Below, in pieces: positions 46,059 through 54,850 of a stretch of 64,000 nt of DNA. The stretch is taken from contig NZ_CBDEGB010000002.1 in the NCBI RefSeq assembly GCF_965237655.1, positions 1,488,001 to 1,552,000 on the forward strand, read 5' to 3'. The translations under genes were made by a program, and so were the position numbers. The notes under the pieces were generated by a model. It saw nothing but the letters and a program-made list of their open reading frames with translations, had not been told where the DNA came from and did not search any database. The DNA is from Poriferisodalis sp965237655 (lineage in GTDB: Bacteria; Actinomycetota; Acidimicrobiia; Acidimicrobiales; Poriferisodalaceae). Position 1 is the stretch's first letter; each line of letters opens with the position of its first letter.

Positions 46059-46541
46059 ATGGCGATTGAGGTTGGCGACCAGATTCCCGATGTGGCACTG
46101 CGTGTACTGGACGAGAGCGGCATGCCCGCGCCCGTGCAGTCCAGCGAGATGCTGGGCAGCGGCAAGGTGGTGCTGTTCGCAGTGCCGGGCGCGTTTACGC
46201 CCGGGTGCACCAACGTGCACCTCCCCGGCTATGTCGAAGGTGCCTCCGAACTTGCCGGCAAGGGTGTTGACAAGGTCGTGTGCGTCTCGGTGAATGATGC
46301 CTGGACAATGCACGCCTGGGCCGAGGCCAACGGTGCGCAGGGCATCGAAATGGCTGCCGACGGCAACGGCGAGTTCGCCGAGGCCATGGGCCTCGTCATG
46401 GACGGCTCCGGCTTCGGCTTGGGCTCTCGCTCGCGCCGCTACGCAGCGGTTGTCGAGGACGGAACCGTGACGGCGCTCGAGGTCGAGCCCGGGGCTGGTA
46501 TCGACGTCTCGAGCTGCTCGTCGATGTTGGGAAAGCTCTGA
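46059..46541 (+). CDS. Peroxiredoxin, Prx5/redoxin type
   Basis: 160-residue thiol peroxidase. The peroxidatic cysteine Cys50 lies in FAVPGAFTPGCTNVHLPGY, the Prx5 signature; DKVVCVSVND and AWAEANGAQ follow, and SSCSSML holds a possible resolving Cys near the C-terminus. Residues before ATG 46059 in the longer frame are not coding. Prx5-type enzymes use thioredoxin or glutathione/mycothiol-type thiols. Neighbouring genes give no pathway link. Confidence 0.92.
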   Translation: MAIEVGDQIPDVALRVLDESGMPAPVQSSEMLGSGKVVLFAVPGAFTPGCTNVHLPGYVEGASELAGKGVDKVVCVSVNDAWTMHAWAEANGAQGIEMAADGNGEFAEAMGLVMDGSGFGLGSRSRRYAAVVEDGTVTALEVEPGAGIDVSSCSSMLGKL

Positions 46542-46599
46542 TCCCAGCCGGACGCATGGGGGACTGCGACGCCGCCGCCAGGCCGACGTCGCAGCGCTC

Positions 46600-47601
46600 A
46601 TGACAACCGACGCGCCGACATCTGTCGGCGCGTCAATGGTTGCGACATCGAAGTTGCATCTCGGTTTCGACGTCGGCGGGACGAAGATCTTCGGCGTCGC
46701 GACCGATGGCGCTGGCACACTTCAGCGGGCGGTGCGCGAGCCCACACCCAGTGGTGCCGGAGCGCTCGTGGACTGTCTGGTCCAGATGGTCGGCGCGCTG
46801 GCGCCTGATCAGGGCCCTGCGTCGGTCGGTGTCGGCATGGCAGGGCTGATCACCAACTCCGGGCGGGTGACAGTCTCGCCCAATCTCGTCGGCGTGGACG
46901 GTGCAGACATCGGGGCTCGGCTCAGCGACGAGCTGGGCATGCCAGTTGCCTTGGACAACGAAGTGAATTGCGCCGCCCGTTGGGAATTGGCGGCCGGGGC
47001 GGCGCGAGACGTCCGCCATGGCGTGATGGTGGCCGTCGGTACTGGAATCGGCGGAGCCTTCATGTTTGGCGGCGAGGTGCTTCGCGGTGCGGTGGGGCTC
47101 GCCGGTGAGCCAGGGCACATGATTGTGGCGGCTGGCGGGCGCGAATGTACCTGCGGGCGGAAGGGTTGCTGGGAGGCCTACGCGTCGGGTTCCGCACTGG
47201 ATCGGATGGCCAGCGAGCGTCTCGGCGATGGCGCGCGTGGCCCCGACGTGACCGAGGCTGCCCGGCAGGGAGACACCATTGCGCTCGGAGTGCTGGACGA
47301 GTTCGCATACTGGCTCGCGCTGGGCATCTCGAATCTCTGCATCCTGACGGACCCTGAAATGGTGGTGATCGGCGGGGGACTCAGCGAGGACTGGGATCTG
47401 CTTGCCGGATCGCTGGATGTGCTGCTGACCGAGATGCTCATTGGTCGATCGGACACCTCGCGCCCCAAGGTGGTTCCCTCACAAGCCGGCGAACTCTCAG
47501 CGGCCCTGGGTGCCGCCCTTGGTGGCGCCCGTGCGGACCGTGCCGCCCTTGGTGGCGCCCGTGCGGATTCCGATTCGTGCGTGACTGCCCCTCGCGAGTG
47601 A
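46600..47601 (+). CDS. ROK-family sugar kinase (glucokinase-like)
   Basis: 333-residue ROK protein. DVGGTKIFGVATD is the ATP phosphate loop, ALDNEVNCAARWELAAGAA precedes the GTGIGGAFM loop, and GEPGHMIV plus the zinc motif CTCGRKGCWEAYAS (ROK consensus CxCGxxGCxE) follow. Most likely it phosphorylates glucose or a related hexose. There is no N-terminal helix-turn-helix, so it is not an NagC-type repressor. The C-terminal tail carries a tandem duplication (separate entry). It is followed within 2 bp by the PBP4 gene. Confidence 0.88.
   Translation: MTTDAPTSVGASMVATSKLHLGFDVGGTKIFGVATDGAGTLQRAVREPTPSGAGALVDCLVQMVGALAPDQGPASVGVGMAGLITNSGRVTVSPNLVGVDGADIGARLSDELGMPVALDNEVNCAARWELAAGAARDVRHGVMVAVGTGIGGAFMFGGEVLRGAVGLAGEPGHMIVAAGGRECTCGRKGCWEAYASGSALDRMASERLGDGARGPDVTEAARQGDTIALGVLDEFAYWLALGISNLCILTDPEMVVIGGGLSEDWDLLAGSLDVLLTEMLIGRSDTSRPKVVPSQAGELSAALGAALGGARADRAALGGARADSDSCVTAPRE
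47511..47570 (+). repeat. 30-bp in-frame tandem duplication in the ROK gene
   Basis: A 30-bp unit is present twice; the first 27 bases (47511-47537 and 47541-47567) are identical. It encodes AALGGARAD twice in the C-terminal tail of the ROK kinase. It keeps the frame and probably reflects slippage or unequal exchange. Confidence 0.95.
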
Positions 47602-47602
47602 T

Positions 47603-49075
47603 GTGAGACCACTGCGCGCAGCCGTGCTGGCGTTGTTGACGGCAGCAGCCGGCCTGCTGCCCACTCTGGCGGCCGTGCGCATGAACGCCTCAGCCGATGA
47701 AGCAGCCGCCTACGCCGCTGCGCTTCGCACTCCGGTGTTCGCTCCCGCGGACCCCCTCGACCTCGAAGATCCCGATGGCGGGAATGAGGCGTTGGCGTTG
47801 GCAGTGCCGCTCCTGCGGGCCGAACGCGCACCGGACGCGTTGTGGCGGGCGGCGCAGGAACACCACATCGGGACCGAGATGACGGCGTTCAGCTCGGACT
47901 GGCCCGAGCCGCACTGCCTCGCGATCTGGATCGACGGTACCGAAGTGTTCTCGAGCGATGTCGAAGTGGTGATTCCCGCTTCGGTTCAAAAGCTCATTAC
48001 TGCCGCAGCGGCGCTTGCAGTGGTTGACCCTGCTGAGCAACTGGTCACCCAGGTGCTCACCGATGCTGAGATCGTCGACGGCGTACTCGACGGTACGGTC
48101 TGGGTCGTCGGCGGCGGCGATCCGCTGATCATGACTCAGTCGTACGCGGACTCGCATCGTCGCCAGCCGCAGTTGCGCACGCCGATGGAGGATCTCGCAG
48201 ACGAACTCGTCGGCCTGGGCATCCGATCGTTGCGTGGCAAGCTCATCGCCGATGAGTCGCGCTATGACGCGACCCGCTTTCCCGAGACATGGCCTCAGCG
48301 CTACGTCACCCAGCTGCACAGCGGGCCGCTTTCGGCACTCAGCCTCAATGACGGCATCACGGGCTTCACGACGGCCTTGACCGCGGCCGAACACCCGGCG
48401 CGCTGGTTCGTGTCCACGCTGGCGGATCTGTTGACCGTACGTGGCGTCTCGGTCGATGTCGAAATCGACGTCTCGACCGCGCCGAGCGGCATGACCGAGA
48501 TAGCGCGGCTGACGTCACCGCCGCTCATCGAGATCATCCAGCAGATGCTGCGTGAGAGCGACAACACGACTGCGGAGCTCATGCTGCGAGAGATCGGTCT
48601 GCGAAGTGCCGGTGAGGGCTCGACCCCAGCCGGCGCCGCTGCCGCGGCGAGGATCGTGTCGGAGATGCTGCCTCAACAGTCACCGCCGGTCGTGGTGGAC
48701 GGCTCAGGATTGGATCGTCAGAACCAGTTGTCGTGCAGCCTGCTGGCAGCTCTGCTCGACAGCCTCGGCACCGATTCGGCCGTGGCAGCGGGACTCCCGA
48801 TCGCAGCGCGCACCGGGACGTTGTCGCATCGATTTGCCGAGCACCCGGTGGCGGGCCGGCTGCATGCCAAGACCGGTTTGCTGACGGGGGTCAACTCGTT
48901 GGCAGGGTTCGTCCATACCGACAGCGGTACGGTCATGTTCGCCCAGATCCTCAACGGTGTGCCTGTCGATTCCCGACTGGGTCTGGAACTGCAGGAGTCG
49001 TTAGTGGGTCAGCTGTTGCGGTACCCCGTGGGTGATGTGGCAGCCCTGCGAGGATTGATGCATGGCCCCGCCTGA
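47603..49075 (+). CDS. D-alanyl-D-alanine carboxypeptidase/endopeptidase (PBP4, DacB family)
   Basis: 490-residue peptidase S13 penicillin-binding protein. An N-terminal signal/anchor helix (about 5-25) exports it. Active-site motifs are SVQK (Ser127, Lys130), SDN (319-321) and KTG (423-425). It trims or cleaves peptidoglycan cross-links in the periplasm. GTG 47603 lies 2 bp after the ROK stop. Its stop overlaps the Lon-N gene by 14 bp. Confidence 0.9.
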   Translation: MRPLRAAVLALLTAAAGLLPTLAAVRMNASADEAAAYAAALRTPVFAPADPLDLEDPDGGNEALALAVPLLRAERAPDALWRAAQEHHIGTEMTAFSSDWPEPHCLAIWIDGTEVFSSDVEVVIPASVQKLITAAAALAVVDPAEQLVTQVLTDAEIVDGVLDGTVWVVGGGDPLIMTQSYADSHRRQPQLRTPMEDLADELVGLGIRSLRGKLIADESRYDATRFPETWPQRYVTQLHSGPLSALSLNDGITGFTTALTAAEHPARWFVSTLADLLTVRGVSVDVEIDVSTAPSGMTEIARLTSPPLIEIIQQMLRESDNTTAELMLREIGLRSAGEGSTPAGAAAAARIVSEMLPQQSPPVVVDGSGLDRQNQLSCSLLAALLDSLGTDSAVAAGLPIAARTGTLSHRFAEHPVAGRLHAKTGLLTGVNSLAGFVHTDSGTVMFAQILNGVPVDSRLGLELQESLVGQLLRYPVGDVAALRGLMHGPA

Positions 49076-49775
49076 ACAAGACCCGGACCCCGGCCAAGGG
49101 CGACACGAGGCTCGCGAGCGGGCTGGGTCCGATGTCGCTCGCGAGCGAGCGATGTTCCCTCTTGGTTCCCCGCTGCTGCCTGGTGCCGTACTGCCGCTCC
49201 ACATTTTTGAGCCCCGCTACCGGACCCTTGCACGGCGGTGCACCAGCAACGATGAACCGTTCGGCGTCGTCATGATCGAGCGTGGGAGCGAAGTCGGCGG
49301 CGGGGATGTCCGTTCCGACGTGGGCTGCTTGGCGTCCATCGCGCAGCACCAAGAACTGCCCGACGGGCGATGGGTGATGCTCGCCACCGGTGGCCCGCGG
49401 ATTCGCATCGCCGAATGGCTGCCGGACGATCCCTACCCGCGTGCTATGACGATCATCTGGCCCGACGAGCCTTCCGAGGTGGATTCGCAGACGCGCAGAG
49501 CGACGGTGGCGCGGCTCCGGCGGTTGCGAGCATTGGCCTCGGAAATCGGTGCCTTGGGAGTCACCGCGGCTGAGTCAGCAGCGATCGACGACCTCCTCGC
49601 GCAACTTGGGGAGGCCACGACGGACGCGACGGACTGGTCGTTCCAATTGGCGGCACTCGTACCCGCAGGTCCCTTCGATCGCTACGCCATGCTGAGCGCA
49701 CCCGATCCGGCTGACCGTGTCGAGGTGATCGCAGGGGTGCTTGACGGCGTGGAAGAACTGCTAGGGGGCCGGTAG
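49062..49775 (+). CDS. Lon N-terminal domain (LAN/LON substrate-binding) protein
   Basis: 237-residue protein composed of the Lon substrate-binding domain alone. MFPLGSPLLPGAVLPLHIFEPRYRTLARRC is the diagnostic start of this domain; GGDVRSDVGCLASIAQHQELPDGRWVMLATGGPRIRI continues it. No AAA or protease part is present. Such stand-alone proteins are common in Actinomycetota and their role is unclear. The start could be the ATG at 49062 or that at 49152, directly at the domain. Confidence 0.85.
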   Translation: MAPPEQDPDPGQGRHEARERAGSDVARERAMFPLGSPLLPGAVLPLHIFEPRYRTLARRCTSNDEPFGVVMIERGSEVGGGDVRSDVGCLASIAQHQELPDGRWVMLATGGPRIRIAEWLPDDPYPRAMTIIWPDEPSEVDSQTRRATVARLRRLRALASEIGALGVTAAESAAIDDLLAQLGEATTDATDWSFQLAALVPAGPFDRYAMLSAPDPADRVEVIAGVLDGVEELLGGR

Positions 49776-49883
49776 CGTCGCCACACGGGCCTGGGCGGCC
49801 CGCTCATGTCCAGCGGCGGACAATGTGCCTGAGCAGGCTGCACTCTCGCAGTCTGTGCCCAGCGGATGGTGCCTGAGCGAGTA

Positions 49884-50255
49884 ATGCCACGACGAGACAT
49901 CGGCCTGCGAGCCGAGCTTTCCGAATTGGCCGCCATGTTGCGGGCCTACGTCGTTCAGGAAACGGTGGGCCCACTGCGTGGGATCGGCCGCTACCTGTTG
50001 TTCGGACTGCTCGGCGCGGTCGGAGTGAGCCTCTCGGTCGTGCTTGGCGCATTGGCGCTGGTGCGCGTCCTGCAGACCGAGACCACGGTCTTCGGTGCCA
50101 ACTGGTCATTCGTGCCGCACTTGGCTGGCGCCGCCGTGCTGATCGTGGCGATTGTCACCGTGGCGCGGGCGATTCGGCCCAAGGACGACGCCACCAGACT
50201 GGCGCCGGACATCGAACGGTTCGATGACGGGGCGACCGAACGCGGAGAAGACTGA
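49884..50255 (+). CDS. Small membrane protein, holin-like/phage-holin superfamily III-like
   Basis: 123-residue protein with a cytoplasmic helix (RAELSELAAMLRAYVVQET) and two predicted transmembrane segments (YLLFGLLGAVGVSLSVVLGALALV and LAGAAVLIVAIVTVARAI), ending in a charged tail. It resembles the putative actinobacterial holin-X group, often next to other small envelope proteins. ATG 49884 is preferred over ATG 49866. It leads a run of three small genes before trmI. Confidence 0.6.
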   Translation: MPRRDIGLRAELSELAAMLRAYVVQETVGPLRGIGRYLLFGLLGAVGVSLSVVLGALALVRVLQTETTVFGANWSFVPHLAGAAVLIVAIVTVARAIRPKDDATRLAPDIERFDDGATERGED

Positions 50256-50262
50256 GAACAAC

Positions 50263-50493
50263 GTGGCCGAAACTTTCGAATCCAGCACCGACGGGCAGCG
50301 CATCACACCGCAGGACATTTCCGATCGCGTACGGCAGCTCATCGGTGGAGCCGGCGATGCTGCAGAGCAAATGTCGAGTGCCGCCGTCGCGGTGGCCGCC
50401 GCGATCGGGACGGGTCTTGTGCTGGCCGCATTCCTGTTCGGTCGGCGCCGTGGGCGCCGCCGCAGCACGATCGTCGAAGTCGTCCGGGTGTAG
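50263..50493 (+). CDS. Small single-span membrane protein
   Basis: 76 residues starting at GTG 50263, 7 bp after the preceding gene. Polar N-terminus, one transmembrane helix (AAVAVAAAIGTGLVLAAFLFG, about 40-60) and a strongly basic RRRGRRRS tail, which predicts the C-terminus inside. No family recognised. The position between two other small envelope proteins is its only clue. Confidence 0.55.
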   Translation: MAETFESSTDGQRITPQDISDRVRQLIGGAGDAAEQMSSAAVAVAAAIGTGLVLAAFLFGRRRGRRRSTIVEVVRV

Positions 50494-50524
50494 TCCGGGT
50501 TCACGGCATGCGGTGGGCGTGAAC

Positions 50525-50776
50525 ATGGCAGCAAAGCGACGCATCGGAGGGCTGAAGGCTCGGACCATGGATGTCCTGTGGCGACGAGCGCGGTCGGGCA
50601 ACGGCAAGTGGCTGGCAGCGGCGATCGTCGTCAGTGGGCTCCGGCTGCTCGTGCGAATATCGAGGCGCAAGCGCGAGGTTGTGTTCAGCGGCGAGCTGGC
50701 GCCGGGTGAAGAACTCGCGATCCGGCACACCACACGCAGCTACGGCGAGGACAATTCGTCGGCGGATCAGATGTGA
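50525..50776 (+). CDS. Small basic membrane-associated protein
   Basis: 83 residues. A basic N-terminus (MAAKRRIGGLKARTMDVLWRRARSG) precedes a weak hydrophobic segment (WLAAAIVVSGLRLLVRI), then a charged C-terminal half. No family recognised. ATG 50525; the stop overlaps the trmI GTG by 4 bp, so it is translated with trmI. Confidence 0.5.
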   Translation: MAAKRRIGGLKARTMDVLWRRARSGNGKWLAAAIVVSGLRLLVRISRRKREVVFSGELAPGEELAIRHTTRSYGEDNSSADQM

Positions 50777-51651
50777 GCCACTCCGAAGCCGCGCCCGAGC
50801 ACACGGCGCCGGACGACGCCGGCGAACAGCGAGGGGGCGAGCTGCGACCGGGTGAGACCGTGCTCATGATCGATAGTCGCCAGCGGCGGTACCTCGTGTC
50901 GCTCAGCGACGGCGGCGAGTTTCACACCCACGCCGGAGTGGTGTCTCACGACGAGATCATCGGATCGCCCGAGGGCTCGCAATATCGCAGTGGCTCGGGA
51001 GCCCGGTTCATCGCCATGCGGCCGACGCTCGCCGATCGAGTGTTGAAGATGCCGCGCGGGGCCCAAGTCATCTATCCCAAAGACCTTGGCGCCATCTGGA
51101 TGTTGGCCGATCTTCGAGCGGGCATGCAGGTGTTCGAAACCGGTGTGGGCTCGGGTGCGCTGTCGGCGACCTTGCTTCGTACGGGCGCAATCGTCACCGG
51201 CTACGAGTTGCGGGACGATTTCGCCGAACGGGCTGCGGTCAATGTGGCGAGTGCTGAGGGGTCAGAGGCACTCGACCGCTACGACGTTCAACTGCGCGAC
51301 GCCTACGAATCAGTCGATCCCCCTCGACTTGGTTCCAGTTCCCAAGCTCCTGCCCCGGGCTCTGGCAACGCCCAGTACGACCGGGCAGTCCTGGACATCC
51401 CTGAGCCTTGGCGGGTGGCGGTGCATCTGCCTGGTCGGCTGCGGCTTGGCGGAATCCTCGTCGTCTACAACCCGTCGGTGACCCAGGTGCAACAACTGCG
51501 CCGAACGCTTGACGACGGTCCTTGGGCGTTCGTCGAGACCATCGAGGTGCTGCATCGCAGCTGGCACGTGCAGGGGGCCTCCGTACGACCTGACCATCGC
51601 ATGGTTGCCCACACCGGCTTCTTGACACACGCCCGATTGATCGAGGAGTGA
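50773..51651 (+). CDS. trmI: tRNA (adenine-58-N1)-methyltransferase TrmI
   Basis: 292-residue SAM-dependent enzyme making m1A58 in tRNA. The N-terminal beta-barrel domain contains LMIDSRQRRYLVSLSDGGEFHTHAG; GARFIAMRPTLADRVLKMPRGAQVIYPKDLGAI is family-specific; SAM motif I is VFETGVGSGALSATLL, with YDRAVLDIPEPWRV as motif IV. In Mycobacterium this gene also lies upstream of mpa/arc. GTG start in GTGA overlap with the previous gene, and GTGA overlap with the next. Confidence 0.93.
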   Translation: MSHSEAAPEHTAPDDAGEQRGGELRPGETVLMIDSRQRRYLVSLSDGGEFHTHAGVVSHDEIIGSPEGSQYRSGSGARFIAMRPTLADRVLKMPRGAQVIYPKDLGAIWMLADLRAGMQVFETGVGSGALSATLLRTGAIVTGYELRDDFAERAAVNVASAEGSEALDRYDVQLRDAYESVDPPRLGSSSQAPAPGSGNAQYDRAVLDIPEPWRVAVHLPGRLRLGGILVVYNPSVTQVQQLRRTLDDGPWAFVETIEVLHRSWHVQGASVRPDHRMVAHTGFLTHARLIEE

Positions 51652-52556
51652 CGCGCACCATCGCCTCCCGCACACGAACCGAACTCCGGCGCCAGGCACG
51701 AACACCCCAACGCGCCGCAGCGTGGCTAACGCGGACGCTGTGCGCGGCTCTGCTGACTGCCTCATTGGGAGGCTGCGCTCCAGAACCCGACGATGCCGGA
51801 CGGGAAGGGTCCCTGGTCGAACCGGTTGCTCGGATTGAGAGCAGCGAGGGACCGTTGTGGCTGGGCGCTCCGCCGGCATCATCGCCGGTCGACGACGATG
51901 TGCTCGCCGCGGCGGCTCGGGGAGTTGCTGCCGTGCGGGCGAGAGGCTGCGGGCCAGTATCGAACGGCACGGTGTTCGCCGTCGCGCCGGGGGTCCTGGT
52001 GGGTGCTGCCCATGTGATTGCAGGGGCATCTGCCATCGAGATCGAATGGTCCCCGAGCGGTGCCGTTGATCCGAGCACGTACCCAGCGGTCGTGGTGGGC
52101 TACGAGGAGGGACGAGACCTGGCATTGCTGCTGATCGACGCCGCGGTGCCGCCACTCGGCATCGATCAGGCACGGGTGGGCGCATCGGGGGTGGTGCTCG
52201 GATACCCCGAGGGCGGAGGGCTCGTGGCCTCACCAGCACGCATCGAGCACTACGTGAGCGCAACCGGGCTGTGGGGTGACGGAACTGCTAGAAGCGTGTA
52301 CGTGGTTGCTGCCGACATCCGAACCGGACAGTCCGGCGCTCCGCTGGTCGATCAGGGGGGAAACGTTGTCGGTGTGGCGTTCGGCACGGTGCGAGGCCCC
52401 TCCCAGATCGGATTCGCTCTCAGCCGGGCTGAGTTGGTGGGGTTCCTCGTCTCGGCGGGGGTCGATGCCCGAGTGGACACCCTTGGCCGCACTGTGATCG
52501 GGGCGAGACCTGGAGACCTCAGCGAAGTCCCCAACGGTGAATGCGGCGGCGGGTAA
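51648..52556 (+). CDS. Trypsin-like serine protease, lipoprotein
   Basis: 302-residue chymotrypsin-fold protease. Lipobox SLGGC (Cys43) after an Arg-rich N-terminus and hydrophobic stretch suggests anchoring at the outer face of the membrane. The catalytic triad is His122 (GAAHVI), Asp157 (EGRDLALL) and Ser229 (TGQSGAPL). VVLGYPEGGGL and VGVAFG are typical HtrA/MarP-like strands; no PDZ domain is present. GTG start overlaps the trmI stop. Substrate unknown. Confidence 0.85.
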   Translation: MTRTIASRTRTELRRQARTPQRAAAWLTRTLCAALLTASLGGCAPEPDDAGREGSLVEPVARIESSEGPLWLGAPPASSPVDDDVLAAAARGVAAVRARGCGPVSNGTVFAVAPGVLVGAAHVIAGASAIEIEWSPSGAVDPSTYPAVVVGYEEGRDLALLLIDAAVPPLGIDQARVGASGVVLGYPEGGGLVASPARIEHYVSATGLWGDGTARSVYVVAADIRTGQSGAPLVDQGGNVVGVAFGTVRGPSQIGFALSRAELVGFLVSAGVDARVDTLGRTVIGARPGDLSEVPNGECGGG

Positions 52557-52598
52557 CGAGGCTTACGCCTCGATCTGCGCTTCTTGCTTCATCTCGGC

Positions 52599-52832
52599 TT
52601 ACGCCTCGATGAAGATGCACTCCCCGGGGCACTCTTCGGCGGATTCGATCACGGCGTCGAGCTGGGAGTCGGAAAACTCGGCGAGACCTTCGACACCGCC
52701 CGGTTCGGCGAAGACCTTGTCGCCTTCCTTCACGTAGGCCAGACCGTCGTCGAGCAGTGTGAATACATCAGGTGCGATCTCTTCGCAGAGCCCGTCACCG
52801 GTGCACAGATCCTGATCGATCCAGACCTTCAT
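52599..52832 (-). CDS. Small ferredoxin
   Basis: 77-residue ferredoxin of the 3Fe-4S/4Fe-4S (Fer4_13/15) type. Cys10 and Cys16 (CTGDGLC), then Cys68 and Cys72 (CPGEC). The usual middle cysteine of the first motif is replaced by Asp13, so a 3Fe-4S or Asp-ligated 4Fe-4S cluster is expected. Such ferredoxins often feed cytochromes P450; none is adjacent. It lies in reverse orientation between the protease and the proteasome ATPase. ATG 52832 has GGAGGAAGGG upstream. Confidence 0.88.
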   Translation of the reverse strand: MKVWIDQDLCTGDGLCEEIAPDVFTLLDDGLAYVKEGDKVFAEPGGVEGLAEFSDSQLDAVIESAEECPGECIFIEA

Positions 52833-53007
52833 CGTGTAGCGACCCTTCCTCCGCGACGGCCCGATAGGCGAGCCCGCGCCACTAATGAAATCTACCGAGT
52901 CGGCGCGCGTACCGCACGGCACCCGCGAGCGCTCCCGCCGCGGCCCGTCGGCCATCCATACCGCGCGTCACGTCATCACAACAGTGTGCGGGTAGTGTCA
53001 GCCGCGC

Positions 53008-54771
53008 ATGGACCAGAGCGAATCCGAACCTCAGCGCAGCAGCGCAGCCGATGCGGGGGTCCTCCGCAGTCGCCTGCGCGCGCTCGAGGAAGAGGTCGCT
53101 CTGCTCCGACGCAAACTGGCCGACACGCCTGCGCGCGTCAGCACCCTCGAGGAGCGTTTGCTCGAAGCGAAGGGGCAACTGTCGGCGGCGGTCTCACAGA
53201 ACGAAAAGCTGACCTACACCCTGCGCGAGGCACGCGAGCACATCGCGGCGCTGCGCGAAGAGGTCGACAAGCTGACCCAACCGCCCTCGGCGTACGGAAC
53301 GTTCTTGTCCCGCAACGACGACGGCACGGCGGACGTGCACGCGAGCGGTCGCAAGATGCGGGTCGCCCTGCATCCAGACCTGGCCGAGACTGAACTCGTC
53401 GAGGGCAGCGAAGTCGTTCTCAACGAGTCCTACAACATCGTGCTGGCGCGTGGGCCCGAGATCTCCGGTGAAGTCGTCACGCTGAATGAGGTGCTCGAAG
53501 ACGGTTTCCGTGCCCTGGTCACTGGCCGCGCCGACGAGGAACGCATCGTGGAGCTGGCGGGCGACCTGAGAGGTGAGCCGCTGCGGTCGGGTGACAACCT
53601 GCTGCTCGATGTCCGCTCCAACATCGTGCTGGAACGCCTGCCTCGGCCCGAAGTGGACGATCTGCTGCTCGAGGAAGTGCCCGACGTCACCTATGACGAC
53701 ATCGGCGGGCTCGATAACCAGATCGAGCTGATCACTGATGCGGTCGAACTGCCGTACTTGCACCAGGATCTGTTCCGCACCTACGACCTGCCGGCCCCCA
53801 AGGGCATCTTGTTGTACGGCCCGCCCGGCTGCGGGAAGACCCTGATTGCCAAGGCAGTGGCCAACTCCCTTGCTGCCAAGGTCGGCGAGGTCTCCGGTCA
53901 GCAGGGCGCGCGCAGCTTCTTCATTAACATCAAGGGCCCTGAGCTGCTGAACAAGTACGTGGGTGAGACCGAGCGACAGATCCGGCGCATCTTCGAACGA
54001 GCCAGGGAGAAGGCCTCCGAGGGCTGGCCGGTGATCGTGTTCTTCGACGAGATGGAGTCGTTGTTCCGCACCCGCGGCAGCGGCATCAGCTCCGACATGG
54101 AATCCACAGTGGTGCCGCAGTTGCTTGCGGAGATCGACGGGGTTGAGGGCCTGCGCAACGTCATCGTGATCGGCGCCTCGAACCGGGAAGACCTCATCGA
54201 TCCGGCGATCCTGCGTCCCGGTCGCCTCGATGTGAAGATCAAAATCAACCGACCTGATGAGCAGGCGGCGCTGTCCATCTTCAGCACCTACCTCACGCCG
54301 AAGCTGCCGATCGACCCGATGGAAGTCGCCGATATCGGCGGCGGAGACCCCCACAAGGCCGTTCGGATCATGACCGAGCGCACGGTCGACGAGATGTACC
54401 GCCCCGACGACCTCAATCGCTTCCTGGAAGTCACTTACCAGAACGGCGACAAGGAAGTCATGTACTTCAAGGACTTTGCGTCCGGGGCGATGATCGAGAA
54501 CATCGTGCGTCGGGCTAAGAAGAACGCCATCAAGCGGTCGCTCGCAACCGGCAGCAGCGGCATCCGTCTCGACGATCTCATGGGCTCGATCCGGCAGGAG
54601 TTTCGCGAACACGAAGACCTGCCCAACACGACGAACCCGGACGACTGGGCCAAGATCTCCGGCAAGAAGGGCGAGCGGATCGTCTTCATCCGCACGCTCG
54701 TCGACTCCGACGACAGCGATGCGCTGGGCGGCCGGGCGATCGAGCGGGTCCAGACCAGCCAATACCTCTGA
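53008..54771 (+). CDS. arc: Proteasome-associated AAA ATPase (ARC/Mpa)
   Basis: 587-residue hexameric unfoldase that feeds pupylated proteins into the 20S proteasome. An N-terminal coiled coil (about 18-92) recognises Pup, followed by OB-type interdomain (about 95-220). AAA domain: Walker A GPPGCGKT (271-278), Walker B VIVFFDE (342-348, Asp347 and Glu348), and an arginine-finger region. The C-terminal end is QYL, the motif that docks into the proteasome alpha ring. Length matches Mycobacterium Mpa. First gene of the proteasome locus; dop follows 79 bp later. Confidence 0.97.
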   Translation: MDQSESEPQRSSAADAGVLRSRLRALEEEVALLRRKLADTPARVSTLEERLLEAKGQLSAAVSQNEKLTYTLREAREHIAALREEVDKLTQPPSAYGTFLSRNDDGTADVHASGRKMRVALHPDLAETELVEGSEVVLNESYNIVLARGPEISGEVVTLNEVLEDGFRALVTGRADEERIVELAGDLRGEPLRSGDNLLLDVRSNIVLERLPRPEVDDLLLEEVPDVTYDDIGGLDNQIELITDAVELPYLHQDLFRTYDLPAPKGILLYGPPGCGKTLIAKAVANSLAAKVGEVSGQQGARSFFINIKGPELLNKYVGETERQIRRIFERAREKASEGWPVIVFFDEMESLFRTRGSGISSDMESTVVPQLLAEIDGVEGLRNVIVIGASNREDLIDPAILRPGRLDVKIKINRPDEQAALSIFSTYLTPKLPIDPMEVADIGGGDPHKAVRIMTERTVDEMYRPDDLNRFLEVTYQNGDKEVMYFKDFASGAMIENIVRRAKKNAIKRSLATGSSGIRLDDLMGSIRQEFREHEDLPNTTNPDDWAKISGKKGERIVFIRTLVDSDDSDALGGRAIERVQTSQYL

Positions 54772-54850
54772 GCGCTGAAGGTCCGGCGGGCGCTGAGCGG
54801 GTGAGTCTCGCTTGTCCTGTTCGCAGGCCTGACAGCTAGGGTCCGGGGCG

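Noticed and set aside
44897..46213. 438-residue reverse open frame across thrH and the BVMO remnant
   Set aside because: Only its end overlaps real homology (the BVMO fragment); the rest is antisense to ThrH.
53194..54762. Very long reverse-strand open frame opposite arc
   Set aside because: It mirrors the codon pattern of the highly conserved ATPase, has no ribosome-binding site and no recognisable domain; a high-GC shadow frame.
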